From the NCBI RefSeq assembly GCF_001704115.1, contig NZ_CP016895.1:2170001-2234000 (forward strand): DNA of 64,000 nt, in the 5' to 3' direction. The notes under the pieces are model-generated. The model searched no databases. It was not told the origin of the DNA and saw only the letters and a list, made by a program, of their open reading frames with translations. The DNA comes from Acinetobacter larvae (lineage in GTDB: Bacteria > Pseudomonadota > Gammaproteobacteria > Pseudomonadales > Moraxellaceae). The translations under genes were made by a program, and so were the position numbers. Positions 9,858 to 19,590 of the stretch are shown here, piece after piece. Positions within the stretch are counted from its first letter, which is position 1. Every line of letters begins with the position of its first letter.

Positions 9858-12446
9858 ATGAGCACTATCCCTAATACCTCAGCGTCAACCTTAAGGTCGC
9901 ATCACAAGCCTGTAGCTTTTTATGCCAAATCAAGCTTAGCACTCGCAATTTTATTGAGCTTCAGCAGTAGTCTCGCTTGGAGTAACCCACAGCAGCCAGC
10001 AAATACCGCAACATCTGCAAGCACGCAATTTAAACTCAATATTGCAGCGGGTCCGCTAAGTCAAGCTCTCAAGCAGCTCTCGCAACAAACCCATACTCAG
10101 ATTATTGTTGCCACAGCCTTAGTTGAACAACAGAAAACATCAGCTTTAACAGGTCAATATAGTGTAATCGATGCCTTACAACAGCTTCTGGCTGGACATG
10201 ATTTAGAGGTCAACTTTGACGGCAATACCGCAGTCATTCGCGCTAAATCGACAGATGGAACACTATTATTGGGTGCCGTCAATGTAGAAGGTAGCAATAC
10301 CGCAGTATATAGCCCTATAACGGGTATTGCATCAAACAATCTAAGCAGTAGCAGCGGTGGCAATGGTAGCCGTGATTTAACCGCAACTGAAGGTAATAAA
10401 AGCTATACCCGAGGAAATATTAGTATTGCAGGTAAAGCGCCTGTTTCTACACAAAAAATCTTACAAAGCGTGAGTGTTATTGGTGCTCAACAAATAGAAG
10501 ACCAAAAAGCAACAACGCTCAGTGATTCACTGAAGTTTGCCACGGGCATCATCACCCAACAAGGTGCTGGTGGGATTGATAACTACCATAGTCGAGGTGA
10601 TAAAATTCAAAACATTTCTGTTGATGGCGTTGCAGCACAATACAGTTATCTGATTGCTAATGATTTTTCACTTTATGACCATGTTGAAGTCCTACGCGGT
10701 TCCGACGCCTTTTTGGGTGGTTCTGCCATTGGCTCTGCTGCATCACCAGGCGGTAGTATCAATCTGGTTCGTAAAAAACCCTTAGATCATCTACAGACAC
10801 AAATTGATTTAGCTGCGGGTAGCTGGGATCATTATCGACAATCGATTGATATCACAGGACCTTTAGCATTAGACGGTGCTTTAAGAGCACGGCTGATTGC
10901 CACCCATGTAGATAAAAAAGAGTTTTGGCGTGGTGAACAAAGCAGCAAAAATATTGCCGACTTACACTTTGAATATGATGTCACACCAGCGACCACTATC
11001 AGTTTTGGTGGAAACTATGCCGAAAATAATGGTCCTAAATGGCGTGGTGCTATTCCACGGGGTGCTACAGGTGAAGACCTCAATCTACCCTATGCTTTTA
11101 GCAATATTACTTCTGGTGTACAAGATCAACTCAGCATTTATAATGTAGATGCCGCCATAGAGCATAACCTCAATAATAATTGGTCGCTACGTTTCAGTGC
11201 AAATAAAAGCCATGGTCAGACCAATAGTTTATCACCGAGTATTTCTACATATAATATCAACCCAGCAGGTCATAATAGTCTTTATATCACACCGAATGAT
11301 GAACGTATTAAAGATGAGAAAAGCGTCTATAATGCTGTCATTCTCGGTAAAGTAGATGCATTACAACGGCAACACGGGATTGAATTTTCTATACAACATT
11401 CAGATACTAAACGGCATGAAAAACATTATTATGGTGAAGGATTTTCCCTTGCCTATGATGCTTTGACTGACATAGACTTTGCGAGTTTAAACATTCCTGC
11501 AGTAGATTATAGCCAAGTAGATCAACAAAATACGCGCAATAAAGAGAATGAAGCTTATTTAAAACTTGATCTGCAATTGCTCAATAATCTACATTTTCTC
11601 ACAGGTCCACGTTGGGTAGAATCTCATTATACAAATGCCGATGGGCAAAGCAGCAATGATGATAAATTTTATATTCCCTATTATGGGCTACGCTATGATC
11701 TCAATCCGCAATGGAGTATCTATGCCTCACATAGCGATAATTTTGCTTTTCAACAAAGTTTAAATACCCAAGACTTAAGTAAACTAGAGCCTCAACGCGG
11801 CTATACACAAGAAATCGGTATGAAATACCTCAGCCCATCACAGCAACTTTCAGGCTCAATTGCACTATTTCAATCCAAATATAAAAATGTCGCCGAGTTT
11901 ATTTGGGACGGTATTTCCATTCCCAATCCCTTAACGGGTTGCTGCTGGAGTACCAATACCTATGAAGAGGATAAGCGCGGTATTGAATTAGAACTTTCAG
12001 GACAATTTAGCCCACATTGGCAAAGTTCCATAGGCTATACCTATAATGACAATCGCATCCGTTATAAAGAGCTCCAAAACCCAGCATCGGTCGACTTTGG
12101 CTATTTACCAAAACATAATTTAAAATGGAGTAATGCCTTACAATTATGGGGGAATGACTGGTTACAACGCATTACGCTTGGTGCCAATGCAATCTATCTC
12201 TCTAAACAAGATCGTAAACAATATATTTATGATCAAAACTCAAATACAGTGAGTATCAATCTAAAACAATCCGATTATGCCATCGCCGATGTCTTTGCGC
12301 GCTATCAGATCAATAAGCAATGGCAGCTGCAACTTAACATCAATAATGTCTTTGATAAGCAATACTATTCAGGCATTACCGATTTATACTCGACTCGCTA
12401 TGGCGCACCACGCAATTTCTTATTGAGTCTACAAGCTAAATATTAA
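9858..12446 (+). CDS. TonB-dependent siderophore receptor with N-terminal signalling (STN) domain, FecA-like
   Basis: An 862-residue outer-membrane receptor. A signal peptide ends near residue 42 (SLAWS-NP). An STN secretin/TonB domain follows at about 58-130 (FKLNIAAGPLSQALKQLSQQ), the part that talks to FecR. The plug is at about 195-305, with the typical VEVLRGSDAFLGGSAIGSAA segment, and the 22-strand barrel ends in an aromatic residue (LSLQAKY). The fold is of the ferric-siderophore type; the exact siderophore cannot be told. Position directly after fecI- and fecR-like genes supports a surface-signalling regulon. A strong bidirectional terminator follows. Confidence 0.9.
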   Translation: MSTIPNTSASTLRSHHKPVAFYAKSSLALAILLSFSSSLAWSNPQQPANTATSASTQFKLNIAAGPLSQALKQLSQQTHTQIIVATALVEQQKTSALTGQYSVIDALQQLLAGHDLEVNFDGNTAVIRAKSTDGTLLLGAVNVEGSNTAVYSPITGIASNNLSSSSGGNGSRDLTATEGNKSYTRGNISIAGKAPVSTQKILQSVSVIGAQQIEDQKATTLSDSLKFATGIITQQGAGGIDNYHSRGDKIQNISVDGVAAQYSYLIANDFSLYDHVEVLRGSDAFLGGSAIGSAASPGGSINLVRKKPLDHLQTQIDLAAGSWDHYRQSIDITGPLALDGALRARLIATHVDKKEFWRGEQSSKNIADLHFEYDVTPATTISFGGNYAENNGPKWRGAIPRGATGEDLNLPYAFSNITSGVQDQLSIYNVDAAIEHNLNNNWSLRFSANKSHGQTNSLSPSISTYNINPAGHNSLYITPNDERIKDEKSVYNAVILGKVDALQRQHGIEFSIQHSDTKRHEKHYYGEGFSLAYDALTDIDFASLNIPAVDYSQVDQQNTRNKENEAYLKLDLQLLNNLHFLTGPRWVESHYTNADGQSSNDDKFYIPYYGLRYDLNPQWSIYASHSDNFAFQQSLNTQDLSKLEPQRGYTQEIGMKYLSPSQQLSGSIALFQSKYKNVAEFIWDGISIPNPLTGCCWSTNTYEEDKRGIELELSGQFSPHWQSSIGYTYNDNRIRYKELQNPASVDFGYLPKHNLKWSNALQLWGNDWLQRITLGANAIYLSKQDRKQYIYDQNSNTVSINLKQSDYAIADVFARYQINKQWQLQLNINNVFDKQYYSGITDLYSTRYGAPRNFLLSLQAKY

Positions 12447-12512
12447 AATCAGCTCTAGCTCGTTTTATTGCAGCACGCTATATCAATCAGACGATATCAA
12501 TTCAGTCTCAAT

Positions 12513-12547
12513 AAAGCGCCTAAACCGCATAATGGTTTAGGCGCTTT
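12513..12547. terminator. Bidirectional rho-independent terminator
   Basis: A perfect 14-bp stem AAAGCGCCTAAACC / GGTTTAGGCGCTTT with a 7-nt loop, and T-rich sequence on the outgoing side. It lies between the convergent receptor genes ending at 12446 and 12560. Confidence 0.93.
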
Positions 12548-12559
12548 TTAAATGCCCAT

Positions 12560-15520
12560 TTAGAAATTAGCTTTTAACCCCAATGAAAAAGTCCGCCCGG
12601 GTGATGGCATATTTGAGCGCGACAAAGGATCAATATAATATTGATTACTTAAATTCGTCACCAAGGCATTGACTTGCATATTGTCGTTAAATCGATATTG
12701 TGCAAAGAAATCAATTAACCAGGTACTGCCCCAACCAATAGGTGCATTAGATAAGGTTTCTTGTTTATCACTTTGCTTCAAGTTATCTTGATAGAAACCA
12801 TCATATTTACTATACCAGCGCGCTTTAGCCCCCATTTCTAAACGATTATCAAGGGCACGCATCCCCACAGTTGCATTGAAGGAGTGTTTTGGAACAACCA
12901 TGGTCGCTTGATAGCTGGAAGCTTTCCCGCCGCGATAGCACAAGTTGGTATGCCGCTCCCCTCTAAAGCCAATACCTTGGAACTGATAGTTTTGATCTAG
13001 CTCATAATAATAAGCGATATTTTGCATTATCTCATCGCCACCACTCACATATTTATCCGCATCGACACCATATTGACAAAAATCTTGCTGGTGTAAATAT
13101 GCATGGTTCAGTTCAGTAAAGAAACGCCCATTGTCATAATCAAACTGTAGTTCTAGACCTTTGGTTTTCAAACGCCCAACATTACGTAAATAACGGCGAT
13201 CATTATCAATGACGTCATCGGTGGTATTGGTAAAGTACGCCAGTTTAAAATTACTCTCGGCATCTTTAAAATATTGATCAAAGTTAGAGACATAGCCCAA
13301 TTCAAAATTGGTTGCCTTTTCGGAGCGTAAGTTAAAACCAATATATTCTAAGCTACCAAATTGCGGATAAAACTCAAAGATCGAAGGCAAACGCTCTTCT
13401 TTCGCCCACTTAGCATACACACTGTGCTGATCATTTAATTTAAAACGCGTTGCCAAAACTGGGTTCCATTTGCTATTTAATTTCTGCTTGGTTTCATACG
13501 CCATACGCTCGACTTCATATAGAGAACCCACAATAAAATTACTGCCTACTTGGATATTTTGATCTTTATAGCGCTGTGTAACTTCACCATTGAATATTGG
13601 ATTATCCTCGATATGATAATCACCTTTATCATCTGGTCGCCAGTACACAGTATCTCTGAGCGTGGTTGAACCACGCGCATAAATCAATTCATCCAGATCG
13701 AAGCTGCCATCAGCAAGTTTTAGATCATCCCAATCACCATAAGGTCGAATATAGTAGTTATAAAAAGCACTGGCACTTACAGCACCCGCAATATCTTCAC
13801 CACGCTGTAATTGCTCTAAATCCGCTTGGGTGAAATGACGTTCTAAGCTATAACTAATAGCGGAGTTTTTCATTACTTTCGCATCTTTATTACTACGCGA
13901 TGGATTTTCTGCTGTCGCCATACTTTTCTTAAAACCAACATCAATCGACCAACGATCAGTGGGCATGAGGTTAAAATTAAAAGCAAAGTCATGCTGTAAC
14001 TGCTTAACATTGTTATAGCTAATATTACTGCTACGAGCTTCTTGATCCTCAGAATCACGTTGATGAAAGCTTAAAAAATAATTTATATCAAAATTCAGCC
14101 ACGGCATAAGCTGCATAGAATTGCTTAGGTTTAAACCCGAGCTATTTAATTTATATTCAGTTAGAGCGTCGTCCCATAAATAACAAGCCACATGATCACG
14201 ACTAGGATTTCGACCATTACGCACACAGCCCTGATAATCAAACTGGTATAAGGTATTACTCTTATTGTGCATGGCGGTATCGGCTCGGTTATGCCAAAGC
14301 AAAGTATTTAAGTTAATCCATTGATTATCGGCTGGAGTGTAGTCATAACTTAGATAATAATTTTGAGTATCGATATGACTGGCGGGCCAGAATTCTTGAA
14401 AACCAGCTTTTAAATGATCATGTGCCACCAAACGATAGGGCATAATTTCACCATGCCGAATATCCGTCGAGCGATAACCGACTTCCAATTTATGTTCATC
14501 ACTGGGGGTATAACTGAGTTTTGCCAATAAAGACTTACTTTGATTAAAGGTATTGGCAACCTCTTGCCCTGGTTCATAAATCTTGGTCAAATCATAGATG
14601 GTATCTTCGCTTTTATCGATATTTTCATAAAAGGAGCGATTATGTTTGCCTGAGAAATAATTACCGCGCTGTGAATATGAATAAGCAATCACCCCAGCCA
14701 ACGCATTCTTTTTAAATGCAGATGCGACAGTAAATTGGCAGTCCTGCCCAAAATTGGAGAGTATAGAGGAATCCCCATCTTTAGCCTGTAAACGCATACT
14801 GGTATCATCAAAGGGAAAGTATTTTTCTTGTGGTTTGTCTGGATTATAAGAAGGATGATCTCCCCAATATGAACCAAAGTAATAATCTGGAAAACGTTCT
14901 TTTGTGCTATTGTTGGCGAGTTTAGTCTTTAGCATAAAACCATATTCTTGCCCTTCAGAGATAATATCTTCTGCCTGCAAAGTTTTAATGCTGATGCTTC
15001 CACCTACCGAGCTATTCACGCCTTTACGATTGGCAATACCTTTGTCAACCCAAAGCTCACTTATTAGATTTGGATCAATATAATAGCGTTCGCTCACACC
15101 ACCAAAGGCACGGTTTGCTGTCAGAGATTGTGTACTACCATCAATAAAAACAGGTACACGTCCCTGCCCCTGAATACCGCGAATATTTGGATCGATTGCA
15201 CCACTATTACGACTGTCACCGGTATATACCCCATTTACAGCAGTGATTAAATCTGCCGGATTACTGAGGTTGAGACGATCTATTTTCGTTTGATCCAAGT
15301 AATCACGGCTTTGATTGGCTGCATATTTAAGAGCATTTTTACTTTGCTCAGCTTTTAAGGAGATTGTCTCTAAGTTCACCACATTTTCAGGTGAGTTTGC
15401 TGTACCTAAAGACGCAGGATGCGTGTCCACACTTTCGGCATAGGCACAATGAATAACAAAAACCATGCTAAAAATAGCCGGTTTTTTGCTCACAATAAGC
15501 AACAACTGATGAATTTTCAT
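12560..15520 (-). CDS. TonB-dependent outer-membrane receptor, ligand unknown
   Basis: A 986-residue receptor with a signal peptide (about 1-28, ending CAYA-E), a plug domain (LNLSNPADLITAVNGVYTGD; RGIQGQGRVPVFIDG) and a long beta-barrel ending in F (LGLKANF). There is no STN domain, so unlike its neighbour it should not signal through a FecR protein. Several cysteines occur in the barrel region, including a likely pair around residues 430-445 (QGCVRNGRN and HVACYLW), suggesting a disulphide-stabilised extracellular loop. A Fur-type box lies about 160 bp upstream, so iron-repressed expression is likely. Heme or protein-bound iron are possible ligands, but the sequence alone does not decide. 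Confidence 0.88.
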   Translation of the reverse strand: MKIHQLLLIVSKKPAIFSMVFVIHCAYAESVDTHPASLGTANSPENVVNLETISLKAEQSKNALKYAANQSRDYLDQTKIDRLNLSNPADLITAVNGVYTGDSRNSGAIDPNIRGIQGQGRVPVFIDGSTQSLTANRAFGGVSERYYIDPNLISELWVDKGIANRKGVNSSVGGSISIKTLQAEDIISEGQEYGFMLKTKLANNSTKERFPDYYFGSYWGDHPSYNPDKPQEKYFPFDDTSMRLQAKDGDSSILSNFGQDCQFTVASAFKKNALAGVIAYSYSQRGNYFSGKHNRSFYENIDKSEDTIYDLTKIYEPGQEVANTFNQSKSLLAKLSYTPSDEHKLEVGYRSTDIRHGEIMPYRLVAHDHLKAGFQEFWPASHIDTQNYYLSYDYTPADNQWINLNTLLWHNRADTAMHNKSNTLYQFDYQGCVRNGRNPSRDHVACYLWDDALTEYKLNSSGLNLSNSMQLMPWLNFDINYFLSFHQRDSEDQEARSSNISYNNVKQLQHDFAFNFNLMPTDRWSIDVGFKKSMATAENPSRSNKDAKVMKNSAISYSLERHFTQADLEQLQRGEDIAGAVSASAFYNYYIRPYGDWDDLKLADGSFDLDELIYARGSTTLRDTVYWRPDDKGDYHIEDNPIFNGEVTQRYKDQNIQVGSNFIVGSLYEVERMAYETKQKLNSKWNPVLATRFKLNDQHSVYAKWAKEERLPSIFEFYPQFGSLEYIGFNLRSEKATNFELGYVSNFDQYFKDAESNFKLAYFTNTTDDVIDNDRRYLRNVGRLKTKGLELQFDYDNGRFFTELNHAYLHQQDFCQYGVDADKYVSGGDEIMQNIAYYYELDQNYQFQGIGFRGERHTNLCYRGGKASSYQATMVVPKHSFNATVGMRALDNRLEMGAKARWYSKYDGFYQDNLKQSDKQETLSNAPIGWGSTWLIDFFAQYRFNDNMQVNALVTNLSNQYYIDPLSRSNMPSPGRTFSLGLKANF

Positions 15521-16178
15521 GAGTATTGGTTCTAAAGAAGATACAAAATAAAGAAAGGAAATACATGTTGAAGCCTAGTCTTTTCAAACACATATTTTTA
15601 AATAAAACGAATCAATGCACTTGATTATTAACATTTAATCAAAGCAAAAAAATAATAACAAAAAGATTTAACAATTAATACAAATGATAATCATTTCTAC
15701 ATGCGTTTGATTGCTATTTACACTATTTCAAGAACTCGTTATTCTAAAAAACCGTTATAAGATATTAAAAGATTTGTTATCTCAGTTAGACTGATCTTGA
15801 AAATTCGATAATGCTGCGTCCCACATCATCACAGACCAATCGCTGGACCAGAATGCTTCATTGCATGAAGTACAACTGATAAGCGACCTGTTTGATGGCT
15901 ATGCGGTTATTTTTCTAGGTCTTTGCACTGCATGCCTTTACATCAAATGCAGGAGCACAGCCAAAATCAATAGACTTAATCAATAAAATTAGTCAATAAG
16001 TTTACATCGCAAAATTCGCGACATTCTGAGCGCAAATGATCTTAATTTTTTCGATAAGACACAATAAGATAGAAACACTACCCAGCAAGGCATTGCGTGC
16101 TCAAGTATTCTCAGCAAGCAATGCACTCATTGGACCACTACACACTTTTATAGTGCTTGCGAGACTTTAAGGAATATT
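15521..16178. other. Long divergent intergenic region (receptor / amidase)
   Basis: 658 bp without a supported gene. The receptor-proximal third is very A+T-rich and contains the Fur-type box. The remainder up to the amidase start has no ORF with a good start and no recognisable RNA. The amidase is preceded by a purine-rich ribosome-binding site (aaggaa, about 16170). Confidence 0.5.
15680..15698. promoter_or_regulatory. Fur box
   Basis: The 19-mer here matches the classical Fur consensus GATAATGATAATCATTATC at 13 contiguous central positions (aatgataatcatt). It lies in the promoter region of the minus-strand TonB-dependent receptor starting at 15520, consistent with iron repression of that gene. 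Confidence 0.75.
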
Positions 16179-17681
16179 ATGAAAATCAATGAATACTTAC
16201 AATATGACGCCATGGGCTTGGCGCAACTGATACAACAAAAACAAATCACAGCGCCCGAATTACTCGAAGTCGCTATTGCGCGCTATCAACAGGTGAATCC
16301 CAAACTCAATGCAGTTGTCATTCCCATGTTAGATTTAGCGCGGCAACGTGCTAGGCAACAGTTGACCGGACCTTTTGCTGGCGTTCCTTTTTTACTGAAA
16401 GACCTACAACAAGATTATCGTGGCGTAGCCAGCAGTTATGGCTGCAAAGGCGTGCATCGTAAAATGCAAGTTGCCCAACAACATGCCAATATCGTCCAAC
16501 GTTGGGAAGATGCCGGTCTGATTAGTTTTGCAATGACCAATAGTCCTGAACTCGGTATTAAAGGAATCACAGAACCCGAACTTTGGGGCGCGTGCCATAA
16601 TCCGTGGAGCTTACAATTTAACAGTGGCGGCTCTTCTGGTGGTTCAGCTGCTGCTGTGGCTGGCGGTATTGTCCCCGCAGCAGGTGCCAGCGATGGAGGT
16701 GGTTCTATTCGTATTCCTGCATCTTATTGTGGGCTATTTGGCTTAAAACCCAGTCGCGGGCGTACGCCTTGGGGGCCTGAGCACGGTGAAGCAATGCACG
16801 GCGCAGCAATGCATCACGTTTTAACCAAAACGGTACGTGATAGCGCAGCTTTGCTCGATTGTAGCCAAGGTGCTGATCTTAATGCACCATTTCAGATACA
16901 AGCACCAAGCCAATCTTATTTGCAGTGTTTACAGCAGACCCCACATGCCTTAAAAATTGCCGTACAATTTCATTCACCGATTGGAACCAAAGTCAGTCCA
17001 GACGCGCACAAAGCATTGCAAAAAACAGTCAAACTATTGCAATCACTTGGTCACAATGTCATAGAGGATCAACCGGCGATTGATGGAATGGCGATGGCAA
17101 AAGATTTCGTCAGCATATGGTTTAACCAATTCGCTTATCAGATCCGAGAACTCAAACAAAAATTTCATCTTGTTGATGATGATTTTGAGTTTGATAGTCT
17201 GGCAATTGCTGCTTTTGCCAAACAAGCCAAAGCCATTGACTATATCGATACGCTTAATCGTTGGGGGGATTATAGTTTTTATATGAATCAATTCTTCCAA
17301 AATTATGACCTATTGCTCAGCCCAGCAACTGCATCCGTAGCACCTCGTAATGGTCAGGTCAAAACCAGTAGCTGGCAAAAGCTATTGATCAAAGGCATGA
17401 TGAAAACATATCAAGCCCATCATTTAGCACAAGGCAAAGTTGTAGAACACTTAATTCGCAATAACTTAGAATGGGTTCCTTTTACCCAACTCGCCAATAT
17501 TACAGGTTTGCCAGCGATGTCGGTACCATTGTATTGGAATAGTGATCAGCTCCCCATCGGCTCTCAATTCATTGCGCCATTTGGTCGTGAAGACCGACTC
17601 TTACAACTCGCTGCACAACTTGAACAAGCGCAACCATGGCAGTCACAGTACCGCTATATTGCCTTAGCAACACATTCATAA
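16179..17681 (+). CDS. Amidase (amidase-signature family)
   Basis: A 500-residue enzyme with the Ser-cisSer-Lys triad of the amidase-signature family: Lys74 (PFLLKDLQQ), the serine-rich loop GGSSGGSAAAVAGG (about 150-163) with the cis-Ser at about 152-153, and the nucleophile Ser176 (DGGGSIRIPAS). It hydrolyses a carboxylic amide; the substrate cannot be told. The sequence resembles general amidases and 6-aminohexanoate-cyclic-dimer hydrolase-like enzymes more than GatA, and no gatB or gatC is adjacent. No signal peptide. It stands alone, with a terminator downstream. Confidence 0.88.
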   Translation: MKINEYLQYDAMGLAQLIQQKQITAPELLEVAIARYQQVNPKLNAVVIPMLDLARQRARQQLTGPFAGVPFLLKDLQQDYRGVASSYGCKGVHRKMQVAQQHANIVQRWEDAGLISFAMTNSPELGIKGITEPELWGACHNPWSLQFNSGGSSGGSAAAVAGGIVPAAGASDGGGSIRIPASYCGLFGLKPSRGRTPWGPEHGEAMHGAAMHHVLTKTVRDSAALLDCSQGADLNAPFQIQAPSQSYLQCLQQTPHALKIAVQFHSPIGTKVSPDAHKALQKTVKLLQSLGHNVIEDQPAIDGMAMAKDFVSIWFNQFAYQIRELKQKFHLVDDDFEFDSLAIAAFAKQAKAIDYIDTLNRWGDYSFYMNQFFQNYDLLLSPATASVAPRNGQVKTSSWQKLLIKGMMKTYQAHHLAQGKVVEHLIRNNLEWVPFTQLANITGLPAMSVPLYWNSDQLPIGSQFIAPFGREDRLLQLAAQLEQAQPWQSQYRYIALATHS

Positions 17682-17754
17682 TCAAGCTCTCAAAACAGCC
17701 CCTAACACGCCATCTCCATCTTGTGATCTCGAGCTCTGTCAAAAGACCAAATCT

Positions 17755-17789
17755 AAAAAACCCCAAACTGAATTGTTTTGGGGTTTTGT
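17755..17789. terminator. Bidirectional rho-independent terminator
   Basis: Stem AAAACCCCAAA (17757-17767) with TTTGGGGTTTT (17777-17787), flanked by A and T runs. It sits between the convergent amidase and DUF2057 genes. Confidence 0.88.
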
Positions 17790-17813
17790 TGTATTTAAGC
17801 GCGCATGCTTATG

Positions 17814-18521
17814 TTATTGTTCTGCTAACCAACTCATAAAACGCTGACGCTCTTGCTTTGTGGCACCTTGCCAGATCTGGATCAAACGTTGATCTGCTGT
17901 GACATGACCGGTTTTATCCGTGATGACTATATTCGCTGTTGGCGCAGGATCTACCGTAGCACTTGGCTGCATTGAGGTTGTTTGTGCTTGCGTTGTGCTG
18001 GTCGCATAAACTGCCGGAGGTTGCTGAGCACTATTGTTTTTATTTTTACCCGTTAAGTCCATAACCTTGCCGAATAAACCACTGCTTAACCAAGGTTTAG
18101 TTTCATTATTGGCACCCGTTTGCTGTACCACTAAGCGGTTATTGCTATCATAAAGTGCAATGGTCGGTTGCTCAGCATAACGCTGTGCTTGCTCGAAACT
18201 CTGCGGCGCATCAACCAAAGCCAATTTATATTGCTGACCATCTTGTAAGGCAGGTGTATGAATTGTCACCACCCCCGACTTCAAAATATCATGTTCACCA
18301 TCTAAATGCTGAAAGAACTCCTGATAACGCACACTGATACTCTGTTGACCTGCATCAATTTTAAAATCATTTTTTTCTGTTCGTAGTAAACCACCACGGA
18401 CTTCTTGATCATTTACAGCCAATAATACAATTTCTTCAGGTGTACTAATGGTCACGGCAGCCCATAATACATTGCTTAAGGTCATCCCCACACTTAGCGC
18501 AATTAACTTATTGAATGTCAT
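17814..18521 (-). CDS. DUF2057 (YccT-like) secreted protein
   Basis: The product begins MTFNKLIALSVGMTLSNVLW with a signal peptide ending near ..VLWAA. I prefer the ATG at 18521 over the upstream in-frame ATG at 18539, because the former has an AGAG motif about 8 bases upstream. The mature N-terminal half (PEEIVLLAVNDQEV, then SVRYQEFF and the GVVTIHTP region) matches DUF2057. Members of this family are small periplasmic or envelope proteins; E. coli YccT has been linked to curli control, which should not be transferred here without test. The C-terminal third is a low-complexity Gln/Thr/Ala spacer ending in an acidic-basic segment. Confidence 0.72.
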   Translation of the reverse strand: MTFNKLIALSVGMTLSNVLWAAVTISTPEEIVLLAVNDQEVRGGLLRTEKNDFKIDAGQQSISVRYQEFFQHLDGEHDILKSGVVTIHTPALQDGQQYKLALVDAPQSFEQAQRYAEQPTIALYDSNNRLVVQQTGANNETKPWLSSGLFGKVMDLTGKNKNNSAQQPPAVYATSTTQAQTTSMQPSATVDPAPTANIVITDKTGHVTADQRLIQIWQGATKQERQRFMSWLAEQ

Positions 18522-18675
18522 CTGATCATCTCTTTGCATAAATATTAAAATTTAATGCACTATGCTACGTTGCGATGACAGTTTTATGACAACCCCATAG
18601 CATCATTCACAGGATATTTGCATACACCCTACAGCATAAAATCAAGCTGCTGCGCCATTATTCAAGTAAAGCAAT

Positions 18676-18703
18676 AAAAAAAGAACGCCTAGGCATTCTT
18701 TTA
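18676..18703 (-). terminator. Terminator of the nitroreductase gene
   Basis: On the minus strand a stem AAAGAAUGCC / GGCGUUCUUU (one U-G pair, short CUAG loop) is followed by seven T. It lies about 105 bp past the nitroreductase stop codon. Confidence 0.7.
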
Positions 18704-18727
18704 TGTATATCATTCTTTTATGTATAT
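18694..18727. repeat. 17-bp perfect tandem repeat (x2)
   Basis: cattcttttatgtatat occurs twice in direct succession (18694-18710 and 18711-18727), overlapping the end of the terminator hairpin between the nitroreductase and DUF2057 genes. Confidence 0.9.
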
Positions 18728-18807
18728 ATAGTTTGTGGATGCAGTCGAATAGAAGCAAAGCAAGAATCACCCTGTTATTGCAACTGCATTGCTTACAGCG
18801 TAATTAC

Positions 18808-19401
18808 TCAATTAAAAGTTTTGAAACGCACAGCATCATCAATATATGTTTTTTCTGCAGCAGGTGCTTCAACTGAACCAAATACCAATTGCGCGCGAAG
18901 TTTCCATTGTGCTGGAATACCAAAAGCTTCAGCCGCTGCTTCATCTACAATTGGATTATAATGCTGTAATGATGCACCAAGTCCTTGATCTTCTAGTGCT
19001 AACCAGACTGCAAATTGAGCAATAGCAGTAGAATGTTCAGACCATACAGGAAAGTTCTCTGCATATTGTGCAAAATTTTGTTGGAGCTGTTTGACTACAT
19101 CTTGGTCTTCATAAAACAAAACCGTACCATAGCCATCAATAAAACCTTGGATCCGTTGCTGAGTCGCAGCAAATGCATCTGCAGGAACTAATTTTTGTAG
19201 CGCTTCAAGTACCAAAGTCCAGAACTTTTCATGTGATTGATTAAACAAAATAACCACACGTGATGACTGCGAGTTAAAAGCAGATGGGCTTTGACGTACA
19301 GCATTTTTGATTAAGCTTTCAAGCTCAGCATCAGCAAAACTGACTTGACGACCGATATTATAAATAGTGCGACGTTTTTGCAATTGATCCAAAAATGACA
19401 T
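18808..19401 (-). CDS. Nitroreductase-family flavoprotein
   Basis: A 197-residue protein of the small nitroreductase fold. The N-terminal RRTIYNIGR and the AVRQSPSAFNSQSSRVVIL segment match the FMN-contact region, and the middle (ALEDQGLGASLQHYNPIVDE) is typical of YodC/YdgI-like or oxygen-insensitive nitroreductases. It would reduce nitro compounds or quinones with NAD(P)H and bound FMN; the natural substrate is unknown. A Fur-type box lies about 175 bp upstream, hinting at iron-responsive expression. It ends at a good terminator. Confidence 0.85.
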   Translation of the reverse strand: MSFLDQLQKRRTIYNIGRQVSFADAELESLIKNAVRQSPSAFNSQSSRVVILFNQSHEKFWTLVLEALQKLVPADAFAATQQRIQGFIDGYGTVLFYEDQDVVKQLQQNFAQYAENFPVWSEHSTAIAQFAVWLALEDQGLGASLQHYNPIVDEAAAEAFGIPAQWKLRAQLVFGSVEAPAAEKTYIDDAVRFKTFN

Positions 19402-19575
19402 TTTGAGACTCCGTATTTGGTTTTTACTTTATGGGGTTCATTATAGATGGCATAAAAGCATAGTCTATGCGCGTTACCAGTACATTGCGTATTAATTTTG
19501 GAACAGTCGGCAACAAGCTCCCCAGGCCATGATGAGTATGGCTTTATGCTTGATACAATACAAAATAACCGCAAC

Positions 19576-19590
19576 AAATGAGAATCATTC
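19576..19590. promoter_or_regulatory. Fur-like box upstream of nitroreductase
   Basis: aaatgagaatcattc matches the Fur core aatgataatcatt at 12 of 13 positions. Downstream on the minus strand a possible promoter (TTGTTG, 16 nt, TATCAA) overlaps it. The next gene in that direction is the nitroreductase at 19401, leaving an approximately 150-nt leader or room for a small RNA. Confidence 0.55.

Noticed and set aside
19311..19577. 88-codon minus-strand ORF overlapping the nitroreductase start and the Fur-like box
   Set aside because: It runs through the nitroreductase gene in another frame, has no family resemblance (bfd-type ferredoxin was considered and does not fit), and its start lies within the Fur-like box.
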